A stretch of 64,000 bases of DNA from Leptothrix discophora (GCF_030705305.1 NZ_JAUZEE010000004.1:186001-250000), one strand, 5' to 3'; shown: positions 32,624-43,030, numbered from the stretch's first letter. Translations and numbers: made by a program. The notes: generated from the letters alone by a model not told the origin.

Positions 32624-33547
32624 TCACTCGATGTTCTGGACCTGCTCTCGCAGCTGCTCGATCGCCACCTTCATTTCCACCGAGATCTGGGTCAGCTCCA
32701 GCGCCGCCGACTTCGAGCCCAGCGTGTTCGCTTCGCGGTGCAGCTCCTGGATCAGGAAGTCGAGCCGCTTGCCGACTTCGCCACCGGCCTGGAGCAAGCG
32801 CTCGATCTCGTCGAGGTGGGCACCCAGGCGCGACAGCTCCTCGGCGACGTCGATGCGCAGCGCGTAGGCCGTCGCCTCGGCCAGCGCCCGTTCTGCCAGC
32901 GTCTGCGTGGGCAGGTTGGCGGCTGCGCCGGCGGCCTGCAGGGCCTCGTTCCAGCGGTCGATGAAGCGCTGCTGCTGGCGCGCGACGACCTGCGGCACCA
33001 GCGGCACGGCCTGGGTCGCCAGCCGGCGCAGGGTGTCGATGCGCTCGGACATGATCTTCACCAGCCGCTCGCCTTCTCGGGCGCGGGCCTCGCGCAATCG
33101 CTCGATGCACTGCTGCACGGCGACCAGCACCTCGGCGTCGTCAGGGGCCGCATCGGCCTGGTTGCGACACCAGTGCAGCACCTCCTGGACCGACAGGGCC
33201 GCCGCCTGCGGCAGTTGTTCACGGACTTGCCGGTCGACCTGCGCGAGCTGCTCGAGCTGCTCGCGGCGCGGCATCGGCGCGATGCCCTCGGACTGGCGCT
33301 CGCTGCTCAGGCGCAACTCGATCTTCCCGCGCTTGAAGGCGGCCCCGACACGCTCGCGCAGCTGGGGCTCCAGACCCCGCCATTCATCCGGCAGACGCAG
33401 CGCCAGATCGAGGAACCGGCTGTTCACCGAACGCAGCTCGACCCCGATCGACACGGACGTTCCGGCCCCTTGCCCCGCCGACTGTGGCGCCTGTGCCGAC
33501 AGGCCGGCCGCGACGCTTGCAAAGCCGGTCATGCTGTAAACTGCCAT
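32624..33547 (-). CDS. yicC: YicC/YloC family endoribonuclease
   Basis: A 307-residue YicC protein. The N terminus [12 protein letters not shown] and [17 protein letters not shown], and the C-terminal [17 protein letters not shown]...[22 protein letters not shown], are the conserved blocks. YicC members are reported endoribonucleases acting in RNA turnover. The insertion [12 protein letters not shown] after residue 18 is longer than in E. coli. First gene before gmk; its ATG lies in a CCATGG shared with an alternative start of the divergent kinase. Confidence 0.93.
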   Translation of the reverse strand: MAVYSMTGFASVAAGLSAQAPQSAGQGAGTSVSIGVELRSVNSRFLDLALRLPDEWRGLEPQLRERVGAAFKRGKIELRLSSERQSEGIAPMPRREQLEQLAQVDRQVREQLPQAAALSVQEVLHWCRNQADAAPDDAEVLVAVQQCIERLREARAREGERLVKIMSERIDTLRRLATQAVPLVPQVVARQQQRFIDRWNEALQAAGAAANLPTQTLAERALAEATAYALRIDVAEELSRLGAHLDEIERLLQAGGEVGKRLDFLIQELHREANTLGSKSAALELTQISVEMKVAIEQLREQVQNIE

Positions 33548-33575
33548 GGCGGATACCGCTAACCAAAACACGATT

Positions 33576-34544
33576 ATGTCAAAGCCAAAACCTGCCCCGT
33601 TGCCCGCTGGCACAGTGGTAGGCGGCTATCAAATCGTTCGCAAACTGGCGGCGGGAGGTTTCGGCGTGGTTTACCTTGCCGAAGACGCCGAGCGACGATT
33701 GGTGGCCCTCAAGGAATACCTGCCTTCGTCGCTGGCCGAACGGGCCGTTGGCGAGCTGATCCCCGTGGTCAAGGCCGAGAAGCAACCGCTCTACCGGCTG
33801 GGCCTGAAGAGCTTCTTCGAGGAAGGCCGATCCCTCGCGCAGATCTCGCACCCGAGCGTCGTCTCGGTGTTGAACTTCTTCCGCGAGAACGAGACGGTCT
33901 ACATGGTGATGAACTACCTGCAGGGCGACACGCTGCAGGACTTCATCGTCACCGCGCGCGACCTCAAGCGCGACAAGGTGTTCCGGGAGAGCACGATCCG
34001 CTCGCTGTTCGACGAGATCCTGCGCGGGCTGCGCATCGTGCACCAGCACAAGATGCTGCACCTGGACATCAAGCCGGCGAACATCTTCATCACCAACGAC
34101 AACAAGGCGGTGATGCTGGACTTCGGCGCGGCGCGCGAGGTGCTGTCCAAGGAAGGCAACTTCATCCGGCCGATGTACACGCCCGGCTTCGCGGCACCCG
34201 AGATGTACCGGCGCGACGGCACCCTGGGTCCCTGGACCGACATCTATGCGATCGGTGCCTGCATCTACGCCTGCATGCAGGGCTACCCGCCCAACGATGC
34301 GCCGCAGCGCATCGAGAAGGACCGCCTCAGCCTGTCGCTGTCGCGGCTGCGCAATGTCTACTCGGACAACCTCATCGAGGTGACCGAGTGGTGCATGTCG
34401 CTCGACCCGCTGGCCCGGCCGCAGAGCGTGTTCGCGCTGCAGAAGGAGCTGGCGCGCGAGACCGAGCGGCGCTACACCAAGCTCAGCTTCAGCGAGCGCC
34501 TGAAGCTCCAGCTCGAGAACATCAAGAGCGGCGCCAAGGCCTGA
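33576..34544 (+). CDS. Hanks-type serine/threonine protein kinase
   Basis: A 322-residue soluble kinase. Glycine loop AAGGFGVVYLAED, the ATP-anchoring Lys in VALKEYLP, catalytic HLDIKPANIFI, DFG in VMLDFGAARE, the activation segment YTPGFAAPEMY and the ALK-type WTDIYAIGACIY are complete. No membrane segment and no sensory domain, so cytoplasmic. The ATG at 33576 (MSKPKPAPLPAG) is preferred; an in-frame ATG at 33546 would overlap the start of divergent yicC. Neither has a clear Shine-Dalgarno. Followed 55 bp later by its likely antagonist, a PP2C phosphatase. Confidence 0.92.
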   Translation: MSKPKPAPLPAGTVVGGYQIVRKLAAGGFGVVYLAEDAERRLVALKEYLPSSLAERAVGELIPVVKAEKQPLYRLGLKSFFEEGRSLAQISHPSVVSVLNFFRENETVYMVMNYLQGDTLQDFIVTARDLKRDKVFRESTIRSLFDEILRGLRIVHQHKMLHLDIKPANIFITNDNKAVMLDFGAAREVLSKEGNFIRPMYTPGFAAPEMYRRDGTLGPWTDIYAIGACIYACMQGYPPNDAPQRIEKDRLSLSLSRLRNVYSDNLIEVTEWCMSLDPLARPQSVFALQKELARETERRYTKLSFSERLKLQLENIKSGAKA

Positions 34545-34599
34545 CCGCCCGTCCCGTCACGGCCTTCCCACTTTCTCCGCGCACGTCGCCGCCCTCCCC

Positions 34600-35514
34600 A
34601 TGCGTTTTTCGGTTTACCAGATCAGCCGTCGCGGCGGCCGCGAGAAGAACGAAGACCGCATGGGCTATTGCTACACCCGTGAATCCGGCCTGTTCGCGCT
34701 GGCCGACGGCATGGGCGGCCACCCGGAGGGCGAGGTCGCCTCGCAGCTGTCGCTGCAGACGCTGGCGGTGATGTTCCAGCGCGATGCCAAGCCGACGCTC
34801 AAGGACCCGCGCCGCTTCCTGACCGAAGGCATCCTGGCCGGCCACCACCAGCTGATCCGCTACGCCACCGAGCGCGCGCTGCTGGACACGCCGCGCACGA
34901 CCATCGTCGCGGCCATCCTGCAGGGCCGGGAGGCCTACTGGGCCCACTGCGGCGACTCCCGCCTGTACCTCGTGCGCGGCGGCAAGCTGCAGGCCCGCAC
35001 CCGCGACCATTCCTATTCCGAGCTTCAGGAAACGCTGGCCGGCGTCGTGCCGATCGGCGAGCGGGTCAACCGCAACGTGCTGTTCACCTGCCTGGGCAGC
35101 CCGGGCAAGCCGGTGATCGACCTGATCGGTCCGCTGACGCTGCAACCGGGCGACAAGATCCTGCTGTGCTCGGACGGCCTGTGGGGCAGCATCGACGACG
35201 ACACCATCACCGACCACCTGACCCGCAGCCCGATCACCGACGCCGTGCCGGACCTGGTCGAGCTCGCCCTGCGCGTGGCCGGCGACAAGAGCGATAACGT
35301 CACCGTGATCGCGGTCGAGTGGGAATCCGCCGAGGACGAGGAAGCCACCACCGGCATCGAAACCGATGACCTCGGCAGCGACGTCTTCGCTTCGACCATC
35401 CAGGCCAGCGTCGGCCCCGGCAACCCGGACGACCTGCTCGACGAGGCCGAGATCGAGCGCTCGATCCGCGAGATCAACGAGGCGATCAAGCGCAGCGCCC
35501 AGAAGCGCGGCTGA
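34600..35514 (+). CDS. PP2C-family serine/threonine phosphatase
   Basis: A 304-residue PPM phosphatase. Metal-binding motifs are visible: [47 protein letters not shown] and [10 protein letters not shown]. The C terminus (about 60 residues) is acidic and helical, with no membrane segment. It presumably reverses phosphorylation by the upstream kinase. The kinase-phosphatase pair sits directly before rph-rdgB-hemW. Confidence 0.93.
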   Translation: MRFSVYQISRRGGREKNEDRMGYCYTRESGLFALADGMGGHPEGEVASQLSLQTLAVMFQRDAKPTLKDPRRFLTEGILAGHHQLIRYATERALLDTPRTTIVAAILQGREAYWAHCGDSRLYLVRGGKLQARTRDHSYSELQETLAGVVPIGERVNRNVLFTCLGSPGKPVIDLIGPLTLQPGDKILLCSDGLWGSIDDDTITDHLTRSPITDAVPDLVELALRVAGDKSDNVTVIAVEWESAEDEEATTGIETDDLGSDVFASTIQASVGPGNPDDLLDEAEIERSIREINEAIKRSAQKRG

Positions 35515-35585
35515 ACGCTCCCGCCACCTGTGCCCCACGGCGGCCGCCCGGCCACCCGGCCACTTTTTTCCACGAGCATCCCGAC

Positions 35586-36311
35586 ATGACCTCCACCCGT
35601 CCGAACGGCCGCGCGGCCGACGCGCTGCGCCCGGTGCGCATCACCCGTGGCTACACGAAACACGCCGAGGGCTCGGTCCTGATCGAGTTCGGCGACACCC
35701 GCGTGCTGTGCACCGCCAGCGTCGAGGAACGCGTGCCGCCGCACAAGAAGGGCAGCGGCGAAGGCTGGGTCACGGCCGAGTACGGCATGCTGCCGCGCGC
35801 CACCCACACGCGCAGCTCGCGCGAGGCGGCCAAGGGCAAGCAGACCGGCCGCACGCAGGAGATCCAGCGCCTGATCGGCCGCTCGCTGCGCGCGGTGTTC
35901 GACCTGGCCGCCCTGGGCGAACGCACCATCACGCTGGACTGCGACGTGTTGCAGGCCGACGGCGGCACGCGCACGGCGGCCATCACTGGCGCCTTCGTCG
36001 CCGCCCACGATGCGGTCGCCGGCCTGCTGGCGTCGGGCCAGCTGGCGGCCAGCCCGATCCGGGACCACGTCGCCGCGATCTCGGTCGGCCTGCTGGACGG
36101 CCTCGCGCTGCTGGACCTGGAATACGTCGAGGACTCGGCCTGCGACACCGACATGAACGTCGTCATGACCGGCTCCGGCGGCTTTGTCGAGCTGCAGGGC
36201 ACCGCCGAAGGTGCGCCCTTCAGCCGCGAGCAGATGGACGCGCTGGTCGAGCTGGCGCGCCAGGGCATCGTCGACCTGGTGCAGGCGCAGAAGCGCGCGC
36301 TGGGGCTTTGA
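35586..36311 (+). CDS. rph: Ribonuclease PH
   Basis: A 241-residue phosphorolytic 3'-5' exoribonuclease that trims tRNA precursors. [58 protein letters not shown] and [23 protein letters not shown] are signature blocks. Full length, unlike the truncated E. coli K-12 form. Its TGA shares a base with the rdgB ATG (TGATG). Confidence 0.97.
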   Translation: MTSTRPNGRAADALRPVRITRGYTKHAEGSVLIEFGDTRVLCTASVEERVPPHKKGSGEGWVTAEYGMLPRATHTRSSREAAKGKQTGRTQEIQRLIGRSLRAVFDLAALGERTITLDCDVLQADGGTRTAAITGAFVAAHDAVAGLLASGQLAASPIRDHVAAISVGLLDGLALLDLEYVEDSACDTDMNVVMTGSGGFVELQGTAEGAPFSREQMDALVELARQGIVDLVQAQKRALGL

Positions 36312-36991
36312 TGACACAGGCGGCGATGTTGCGGGTCGTGCTGGCGTCCAACAACGCCAAGAAGCTCAAGGAACTGGGCGCGCTGCTGGCGCCGGCCGGC
36401 GTCGAGCTGGTCACGCAGGGCTCGCTGGGCATCGCCGAGGCCGAGGAGCCGCACCACACCTTCATCGAGAACGCACTGGCCAAGGCCCGCCACGCCGCAC
36501 GCGCCAGCGGGCTGCCGGCGCTGGCCGACGACTCCGGCCTGTGCGTCGATGCTCTGGGCGGCGCGCCGGGCGTGTACTCGGCCCACTACGCGACGTTGCC
36601 CGAAGCGGTCGCCGACGGCCTGGACCGCGAGGACCTGCGCGCGCGCCAGGACGCCGCCAACAACGCCAAGCTGCTCCGGGCGCTGGCCGATCGCATCGAG
36701 CCGGCCGCGCGCAGTGCCCGCTTCGTCTGCACGCTCGTGGCCGTGCGCAGCGCCGACGATCCCGAGCCGCTGGTCGCGTTCGGACGCTGGCCGGGCCAGA
36801 TCCTGCCCGCGGCGCGCGGCGCGGGCGGCTTCGGCTACGACCCGCTGATGTGGATCCCGGCGCTCGGCGCCAGCGCGGCCGAGCTGGCCACCGACGTCAA
36901 GAACGCGCACAGCCATCGCGCACGTGCCGCCGCCGAGATGCTGCGCCAGCTCGACGCGGCCTGGGCGCACCTGCTGCACCCGCGGGCCTGA
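36311..36991 (+). CDS. rdgB: XTP/dITP pyrophosphatase RdgB (Ham1 family)
   Basis: A 226-residue house-cleaning NTPase that removes non-canonical purine triphosphates. LASNNAKKLKEL, TFIENALAKARHAA, ADDSGLCVDALGGAPGVYSA, GGFGYDPLMW and SHRARAAAEML mark the Ham1 fold; the conserved YSARY reads YSAHY here. Coupled to rph by a one-base overlap. Confidence 0.96.
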   Translation: MTQAAMLRVVLASNNAKKLKELGALLAPAGVELVTQGSLGIAEAEEPHHTFIENALAKARHAARASGLPALADDSGLCVDALGGAPGVYSAHYATLPEAVADGLDREDLRARQDAANNAKLLRALADRIEPAARSARFVCTLVAVRSADDPEPLVAFGRWPGQILPAARGAGGFGYDPLMWIPALGASAAELATDVKNAHSHRARAAAEMLRQLDAAWAHLLHPRA

Positions 36992-36993
36992 AC

Positions 36994-38286
36994 ATGGTCG
37001 ATGCCCTTCGTCCTCGCGGCAGCCTGCCGCCGCTGGTCGCCGAAACCTCGGTTGATGCCGGCCCGAACACGCCGCTGAACGCCGCCGTCGCCGACCGCTT
37101 CCTGCGCGCCGGCACGCTCAACCTGACGGCGCAGCCGCCGCTGGCGCTCTACGTGCATCTGCCGTGGTGCCTGCGCAAGTGCCCCTACTGCGACTTCAAC
37201 TCCCACGAGACCGACTCGCACGGCACCGGCACCGGCCTGCCCGCCGCCCAGCAGCAGCGCTACCTCGATGCGCTGGTAGCCGACCTGGAGGCCGCGCTGC
37301 CGCTGGTCTGGGGCCGCCCGGTCGTGTCGGTCTTCATCGGCGGGGGCACGCCCAGCCTGTTCTCGCCGGACGCGATCGGGCGACTGGTCAGCGACATCCG
37401 CGCCCGGCTGCCGCTGATCCCGGATGCCGAGATCACGATGGAGGCCAACCCCGGCACCTTCGAGCGCGAACGCTTCCGGGCCTACCGCGCAGCCGGCGTG
37501 ACGCGCCTGTCGATCGGCGTGCAGAGCTTCAACGACCGCCACCTCGCGGCGCTCGGCCGGGTCCATGACCGGGCCCAGGCGCTGGCAGCGGCCGAGGAAG
37601 CCGCCGCGTCCTTCGAGACCTTCAACCTCGACCTGATGTACGCCCTGCCCGGCCAGACCCTGGCCGAGCAGGCCGAGGACCTGGCGACCGCGCTGGCGCT
37701 GCAGCCGCCGCACCTGTCGGTCTACCACCTGACGATCGAGCCGAACACGCGCTTCGCGGTCGATCCGCCGAGCGTGCCGGACGACGACCAGGCCGCCGAG
37801 ATGCTCGACCAGATCGCCGCGACGACCGGCGCGGCCGGCCTGCAGCGCTACGAGGTCTCGGCCTACGCCCGGCCCGGCCACCGCTGCGCCCACAACCTGA
37901 ACTACTGGTCCTTCGGCGACTACCTGGGCATCGGCGCGGGCGCACACGGCAAGCTCAGCTTTCCGCACCGGGTGCTGCGGCAGGTGAAATGGCGCGAGCC
38001 GGCCCGCTACATGGACGAGGCGCTGCGCGGCGCAGCCGTCTCCAACGAGCACGAGGTCGCGCGTGCGGACCTGCCCTTCGAGTTCATGCTCAACGTGCTG
38101 CGGCTGCGCGACGGCTTCCCGCTGTCGCTGCTGGCCGAACGCACCGGCCTGCCGATGTCGGCCATCGAGGCCGGCCTGTCCGAGGCCGAGCGGCACGGCC
38201 TGATCGAGCGCGACTGGGCGCAGGTGCGGCCAACCGCCCGCGGCTTCGACTTCCTCAGCGACCTGCAGGCGATGTTCCTGGCCTGA
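36994..38286 (+). CDS. hemW: Radical SAM haem chaperone HemW
   Basis: A 430-residue HemW-family protein. The radical SAM cluster motif CLRKCPYCDFNSH, GGGTPSLFSPDAIGRL, TMEANPG, RLSIGVQSFND and NLDLMYALPGQT define the HemN/HemW family. The short N terminus before the cluster fits HemW (haem trafficking) rather than oxygen-independent coproporphyrinogen oxidase HemN. An extra Ser/His/Gly-rich insertion follows the cluster. It starts two bases after rdgB. Confidence 0.92.
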   Translation: MVDALRPRGSLPPLVAETSVDAGPNTPLNAAVADRFLRAGTLNLTAQPPLALYVHLPWCLRKCPYCDFNSHETDSHGTGTGLPAAQQQRYLDALVADLEAALPLVWGRPVVSVFIGGGTPSLFSPDAIGRLVSDIRARLPLIPDAEITMEANPGTFERERFRAYRAAGVTRLSIGVQSFNDRHLAALGRVHDRAQALAAAEEAAASFETFNLDLMYALPGQTLAEQAEDLATALALQPPHLSVYHLTIEPNTRFAVDPPSVPDDDQAAEMLDQIAATTGAAGLQRYEVSAYARPGHRCAHNLNYWSFGDYLGIGAGAHGKLSFPHRVLRQVKWREPARYMDEALRGAAVSNEHEVARADLPFEFMLNVLRLRDGFPLSLLAERTGLPMSAIEAGLSEAERHGLIERDWAQVRPTARGFDFLSDLQAMFLA

Positions 38287-38307
38287 GCGCCAGCCGCCGC
38301 CGCTGGT

Positions 38308-39414
38308 TCAGACCCGCGACAGCGCCACGCCGGCCGTGCTGCGCAGGTGCTCGATCAGGTGCGAGCCGATGCGCTTGAGCGGCAGCACCTCGTGGCAGGC
38401 GCCGGCCGCGATGGCCTCGCGCGGCATGCCGAAGACCACGCAGCTGGCCTCGTCCTGCGCGACGTTGTAGGCCCCGGCATCGCGCATGACCTTCATCGCG
38501 CGGGCGCCGTCCGCGCCCATGCCGGTCAGCATCACGCCGACCGCGTTGCGGCCGGCCACGCGGGCGGCCGACAGGAACAGCACCTCGACGCTGGGCCGGT
38601 GGCGGTTGACCGGCTCCTCGCTGGTGACGCGGGCGACGTAGTTCGCGCCCGATCGCTCGATGGCCAGGTGAAAGCCGCCTGGCGCCAGGTAGGCATGGCC
38701 GGGCAGCACGCGCTCGCCGTCGACCGCTTCCTTGACCGCGATGCGGCACAGGCTGTCCAGCCGCGCCGCGTAGCTCTTCGTGAAGCCCGGCGGCATGTGC
38801 TGGGTGATCAGCACGGCCGGCGAGTCGGCGGGCATGGCCATCAGCACCTCGCGGGTGGCCTCGGTGCCGCCTGTGGACGCGCCGATGAAGATCAGTTTTT
38901 CCGTCGACAGCCGGCCCAGCGGGGCGGCAGGCGGCGCGGCTGGCGCGCTGCCGTCGGCTGCGGCGCCCGGTGCGCCGGCGGCCTGTGGCGGTGGCGCGGT
39001 GTGGCGTGCCACCTTGGCCTTGGCGGCGATGCGGATCTTGTCGGTGATCTCCTGCGCCAGCTGGCGGATGCCGTCGGTGATGCCGATCTTGGGCTTGGCG
39101 ACGAAGTCGACCGCGCCCAGTTCCAGCGCCCGCAGCGTGACCTCCGCGCCGCGCTCGGTCAGCGTCGAGACCATCACCACCGGCATCGGCCGCAGGCGCA
39201 TCAGCTTGGACAGGAAGTCCAGCCCGTCCATGCGGGGCATCTCGACATCCAGCGTGATCACGTCCGGATCGAGGTTGCGGATCATCTCGCGGGCCGCGTA
39301 GGGATCGGCCGCCGCGCCGACGCAGCTCATGTCGGGCTGCCGGTTGATGATCTCCGCCAGGATGCTGCGGACCAGGGCCGAATCGTCGACCACCACCACG
39401 CGCGTCTTCGCCAT
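38308..39414 (-). CDS. cheB: Chemotaxis protein-glutamate methylesterase CheB
   Basis: A 368-residue CheB. The receiver domain ([36 protein letters not shown]) is joined by a Gly/Ala/Pro linker (about 150-175) to the methylesterase domain with catalytic Ser in [11 protein letters not shown], His in [10 protein letters not shown], and the [17 protein letters not shown] Asp region. It demethylates receptors during adaptation. Last of cheR-cheD-cheB; no cheA or cheW appears in the window. Confidence 0.96.
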   Translation of the reverse strand: MAKTRVVVVDDSALVRSILAEIINRQPDMSCVGAAADPYAAREMIRNLDPDVITLDVEMPRMDGLDFLSKLMRLRPMPVVMVSTLTERGAEVTLRALELGAVDFVAKPKIGITDGIRQLAQEITDKIRIAAKAKVARHTAPPPQAAGAPGAAADGSAPAAPPAAPLGRLSTEKLIFIGASTGGTEATREVLMAMPADSPAVLITQHMPPGFTKSYAARLDSLCRIAVKEAVDGERVLPGHAYLAPGGFHLAIERSGANYVARVTSEEPVNRHRPSVEVLFLSAARVAGRNAVGVMLTGMGADGARAMKVMRDAGAYNVAQDEASCVVFGMPREAIAAGACHEVLPLKRIGSHLIEHLRSTAGVALSRV

Positions 39415-39465
39415 GGGTACTCCTGCGTCTTTCGTTGTTCGTGTGCCGTCGTCGCTGGCCTGCGC

Positions 39466-40128
39466 TCAGAACAGGTCGACGCTGCCGCCGGCGCTGGTCG
39501 TCGTGCGGGCCTTCTGGGCCGCGTCGCGGTCGGTCGCGACGATCGCCTCGACGCTGGTCGGCGCCAGGCGCTTGACCATGGCCTTGCCGCTGGCCGGGAA
39601 GAAACAGACCTTGCGCGGGTAGACGTCGAGCACGTCCTTGGAGACCACCGGGATGCGCTCGGTCGACAGGTAGTCGAGCACGAAGGCGGTGTTGCGCTCG
39701 CCGACGTTGAGGCTGCTCATGCCGCTCATGACCGCGCCGCCGCCGAAGACCTTGGCCTCCAGCGTGGCCCGCGAGGCGCCGCGCTTGAGCAACTCGTTGA
39801 TCAGCAGTTCCATCGCGTAGGAGCCGTAGCGCCCGCCATCGGTCGCGCCCAGGCCGGCGTCGGGCAGCATGAAGTGGTTCATGCCGCCGACCCGCGCGTT
39901 GCGGTCCCACAGGCAGGCGGCGATGCACGAGCCCAGCGTGGTCATGATCAGCAGGTCCTCGTCGTGCACGAAGTACTCGCCCGGCAGGACCTTCACCGCA
40001 TCGGCCTTGAAGAAGGCGTCGTAGAAGAAGAACGAGGCCTCGCCCGGCTTGCGCGACTGGCTGCGCAGCTGTTCGACGCGGCTGCTGCGGGGCGGGGACG
40101 TGCGCGGCGTGGCGGTGGGGTTGGACAT
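39466..40128 (-). CDS. cheD: Chemoreceptor glutamine deamidase CheD
   Basis: A 220-residue CheD. The catalytic Cys lies in TTLGSCIAACLWD and the His in GGMNHFMLPD. The segment FKADAVKVLPGEYFVHDEDLL precedes them. It deamidates receptor glutamines and couples with CheC/CheY systems. Start ambiguous: the ATG at 40128 gives MSNPTATPRTSP; an ATG at 40194 would add a Pro/Ser-rich 22-residue extension nearly touching cheR. Neither has a strong Shine-Dalgarno. Confidence 0.92.
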   Translation of the reverse strand: MSNPTATPRTSPPRSSRVEQLRSQSRKPGEASFFFYDAFFKADAVKVLPGEYFVHDEDLLIMTTLGSCIAACLWDRNARVGGMNHFMLPDAGLGATDGGRYGSYAMELLINELLKRGASRATLEAKVFGGGAVMSGMSSLNVGERNTAFVLDYLSTERIPVVSKDVLDVYPRKVCFFPASGKAMVKRLAPTSVEAIVATDRDAAQKARTTTSAGGSVDLF

Positions 40129-40199
40129 CGGGAGCCCTGCTGGAAACGGAGGGGGAGGCGAGACGGACGACGAGGCGCCGGCGAGGTAGGCCATGGTGT

Positions 40200-41207
40200 T
40201 CAAGCCCGCTGGTAGACCGTCTTGCCGCGCAGCTGGAACAGGTCGCGCGAGTCGGTGAAGTTCTCGGAATGGCCGACGAACAGGTGGCCGCGCGGCTTCA
40301 TCACCGCATGCATGCGTTCAAGCACGCGGCGCTGGGTCGGGGCATCGAAATAGATCATCACGTTGCGGCAGAAGACGATGTCGAAGGGCTCGCCCAGCGC
40401 CCAGCTCGGGCTCATCAGGTTGAACGGCCGGAAGTCGATCAGCTTCTGCAGCTCGGGCCGCACCCGGATGTAGCCGGCGTTGTTGCCGGTGCCGCGCATG
40501 AAGTGGCGCTTGAGCCGATCCGGGCTCAGGCCGCGCGCGTCGTGGGCGTAGACGCCGCGCTGCGCGGTCGCCAGCACCTGGGTGTCGATGTCGCTGGCCA
40601 GGATCGTCACCGGCGCGCTGTTGCCCAGCGCCTCCAGTGCACACATCGCGATCGAGTAGGGCTCCTCGCCGGTCGACGCGGCGCTGCACCAGATGCGGAT
40701 GGGCACGCGCGGGCCGATCGCGCGCAGCGCCTCGGTCAGCACCGGGAAATGGTGTTCCTCGCGGAAGAAGGAGGTCAGGTTGGTGGTCAGGCAGTTGACG
40801 AACTGCTGCCACTCGCGCTCGCCGCTGTCGCCGCTGGCGCCTTCGAGCCACTGCAGGTAGGACGAGAAGGTGCGGTGGCCGGTCTCGCGCAGCCGGCGCG
40901 ACAGGCGGCTGTAGACCATCGCCTGCTTGTGCTCATGCAGGCTGATGCCGGCGCGCTGGTGGATCAGCTCGCGCACGCGCTGGAAGTCCCGAGCGTCGAA
41001 AGAGAACTCCCGCGCCTGCGCATCGAGAGGCGTGTCCAGGGCGACCGGCAGATCGGAGAGGTTCATGGGCGTGGGCGGCGGGTGAACGGCATCGGTCGAC
41101 GACCGGGGCTGCGGAAGCGCGGGCGCAACTTCCGCATCGAAACGCAGCCAGTGTGTCGGTCCGGCCTGGGGCGCCACGGCCGGAGTTGAGGCGTGAATCG
41201 CGGCCAT
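40200..41207 (-). CDS. cheR: Chemotaxis protein methyltransferase CheR
   Basis: Up to 335 residues. The N-terminal CheR domain (FQRVRELIHQRAGISLHEHKQAMV) and the SAM-binding domain (TTNLTSFFREEHHF, RIWCSAASTGEEPYSIAM, ILASDIDTQVL, FDIVFCRNVMIYF) are complete. It methylates receptor glutamates. The first 47 residues are Pro/Ala-rich and not conserved, so the internal ATG at 41066 (MNLSDLPVALD) may be the true start. First gene of cheRDB, divergent from the diguanylate cyclase. Confidence 0.94.
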   Translation of the reverse strand: MAAIHASTPAVAPQAGPTHWLRFDAEVAPALPQPRSSTDAVHPPPTPMNLSDLPVALDTPLDAQAREFSFDARDFQRVRELIHQRAGISLHEHKQAMVYSRLSRRLRETGHRTFSSYLQWLEGASGDSGEREWQQFVNCLTTNLTSFFREEHHFPVLTEALRAIGPRVPIRIWCSAASTGEEPYSIAMCALEALGNSAPVTILASDIDTQVLATAQRGVYAHDARGLSPDRLKRHFMRGTGNNAGYIRVRPELQKLIDFRPFNLMSPSWALGEPFDIVFCRNVMIYFDAPTQRRVLERMHAVMKPRGHLFVGHSENFTDSRDLFQLRGKTVYQRA

Positions 41208-41267
41208 TTCCAGTTCGGGCGCGAATTCGGCTGTCGTAGACTGGACTGAACCGAAGCGGAGTCATCC

Positions 41268-42185
41268 TTGAACGATCGCCTCCGCGCACGTCGCCCTTCA
41301 GCCCCCGCCACCGTGAGCGCAGATCCACCGACATCCCGATTCCTCGATGCCCGGTCGTCCGTCCTCGACGGGGCCGACAGCAGCGTCGGCGTGTTCGACT
41401 ACCCGACCGGGTACGGCGACTTCGACGCCCACACCAGCCCGCTGTCGACGCCGCCGATCGCGGTCACGGGTGGCTCATTGCAGCTCGACCTGGCGCTGCG
41501 CCTGCTCGAACGCAGCGGCCACCGTTTCCCGATCGACGCGCCGGTCGGCTCGCCTGCCTGGATGCAGAGCCTGGTCGACGGCCTGTGCAACCTGTCCAGC
41601 CGCGACCCGCTCACCGGCCTGCCGAACCGGCGCGAGTTCGAGTCGGCGCTGGAGCAGCAGGTCGACCGCGTCGCCCGTTCCGGCGAGCCGGCCGTGCTGC
41701 TGCTGTTCGACATCGACCACTTCAAGCGCGTCAACGACACCTGGGGCCATGCGGTCGGTGACCTGGTGATCCAGGCCATCGCGCGCGGCCTGCAGGACAG
41801 CGTCCGGCCGATGGACAGCGTCGCCCGGCTGGGCGGCGAGGAATTCGCCGCCGTGCTGCCGAACTGCCCGCCCACGTTCGGCCACATGGTGGCCGAGCGG
41901 GTGCGCCGCAACATCGAGGCGATGAAGATCCCCATCGGCCAGGACCGCCACGTCAGCGTCACCGTCAGCGTGGGCGGCGCCTACGCGCCGCGCTGGGTGC
42001 GCTTCTCCCGCACGATCTGGCTCGAACGGGCCGATCAGCAGCTCTACCGGGCCAAGGACGAAGGCCGCAACCGCACCTGCCTCGAAACCCCTCCGCAGAC
42101 CGATGTGAGCGCAGCCGAACGCGGCATGTTGCTGGGCGCGTCGTCGTCAACCTACCCGCCCGAATCCGAGAACTCCGCGCCATGA
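41268..42185 (+). CDS. GGDEF-domain diguanylate cyclase
   Basis: A 305-residue soluble protein. The N-terminal 100 residues match nothing I recognise. The GGDEF domain starts at DPLTGLPNRREFE; FDIDHFKRVNDTWGH and the active-site loop RLGGEEFA are intact, so c-di-GMP synthesis is expected. No RxxD inhibitory site is evident before the loop. The start is a TTG with GGAG about seven bases upstream. Its TGA overlaps the ATG of the next gene (ATGA), coupling it to a MinD-family ATPase. Confidence 0.88.
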   Translation: MNDRLRARRPSAPATVSADPPTSRFLDARSSVLDGADSSVGVFDYPTGYGDFDAHTSPLSTPPIAVTGGSLQLDLALRLLERSGHRFPIDAPVGSPAWMQSLVDGLCNLSSRDPLTGLPNRREFESALEQQVDRVARSGEPAVLLLFDIDHFKRVNDTWGHAVGDLVIQAIARGLQDSVRPMDSVARLGGEEFAAVLPNCPPTFGHMVAERVRRNIEAMKIPIGQDRHVSVTVSVGGAYAPRWVRFSRTIWLERADQQLYRAKDEGRNRTCLETPPQTDVSAAERGMLLGASSSTYPPESENSAP

Positions 42186-43018
42186 CCGCCCCACCCTCGA
42201 CCTCCTCGCCGCTGGCTGCCGCCGCGGCTGCGGCCAATGCCGCCAACCGGCCGCTGGCGCGCATCACCGCCGTCACCAGCGGCAAGGGCGGCGTCGGCAA
42301 GACCATGGTGTCGGCCAACCTCGCCGCCGCCCTGGCCCGACGCGGCGAACGCGTGCTCGTCATCGACGCCGACCTCGGCCTGGCCAACCTGGACGTGGTG
42401 CTCAACCTGCAGCCTCGCGCCACGCTGCACGACGTCTTCACCGGCAAGGTCGCGCTGGAGGCTGCGCTGGTCGAGGCACCGGGCGACTTCCACGTGCTGC
42501 TGGCCGGCTCCGGCCTGGTCGAGTATTCGCACCTCACGCCCGAGGTCCGCGAGCAGCTGCAACTCGTGCTGGCCAAGGTCCGGCCGCGCTACGACCGGGT
42601 CCTGCTCGACACCGGCGCGGGCATCTCGGACGTGGTGCTGTTCGCGGTCTCGCTGGCCGACGAGGTGCTGGTCGTCGCCACCCCAGAGCCCACCGCCATG
42701 GCCGATGCCTACGCGACCATCAAGGTGCTGGCCATGCAGCAGGGCCGCGAGGCGATCCAGCTGGTCGTCAACCAGACCCAGCGCCTGGGCGAAGGCCGCG
42801 GCGTCGCCCAGCAACTGCAGACCGTGATCGACCGCTTCGTGCAGCTGCCCGAGGGCCAGCAGCTGCGGCTGAACTACGTCGGCGAGATCCCGTCGGACAA
42901 CTCGGTGCGCCAGTCGGTGCAGCGTCGCCAGCTGATGGTGACGACCTACCCGGGCTGCGCGGCGGCGCTGGCGATCGCGCAGCTGGCGGGCAAACTCCCG
43001 GCCCTCGCCACGCGCTGA
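42182..43018 (+). CDS. MinD/ParA family ATPase (FlhG/FleN-like)
   Basis: A 278-residue deviant-Walker ATPase: SGKGGVGKTMVSANLAAAL near residue 34, VLVIDADLGLANLDVVLNL, LLDTGAGISDVV and VVATPEPTAMADAYATIKVL. The last segment and overall length match FlhG/FleN flagellar-number regulators better than MinD, but no flagellar gene is adjacent, so no symbol is given. An Ala/Ser/Pro-rich 25-residue N-terminal tail precedes the fold. Coupled by overlap to the diguanylate cyclase. Confidence 0.85.
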   Translation: MTAPPSTSSPLAAAAAAANAANRPLARITAVTSGKGGVGKTMVSANLAAALARRGERVLVIDADLGLANLDVVLNLQPRATLHDVFTGKVALEAALVEAPGDFHVLLAGSGLVEYSHLTPEVREQLQLVLAKVRPRYDRVLLDTGAGISDVVLFAVSLADEVLVVATPEPTAMADAYATIKVLAMQQGREAIQLVVNQTQRLGEGRGVAQQLQTVIDRFVQLPEGQQLRLNYVGEIPSDNSVRQSVQRRQLMVTTYPGCAAALAIAQLAGKLPALATR

Positions 43019-43030
43019 TCCTGCTTTCAG

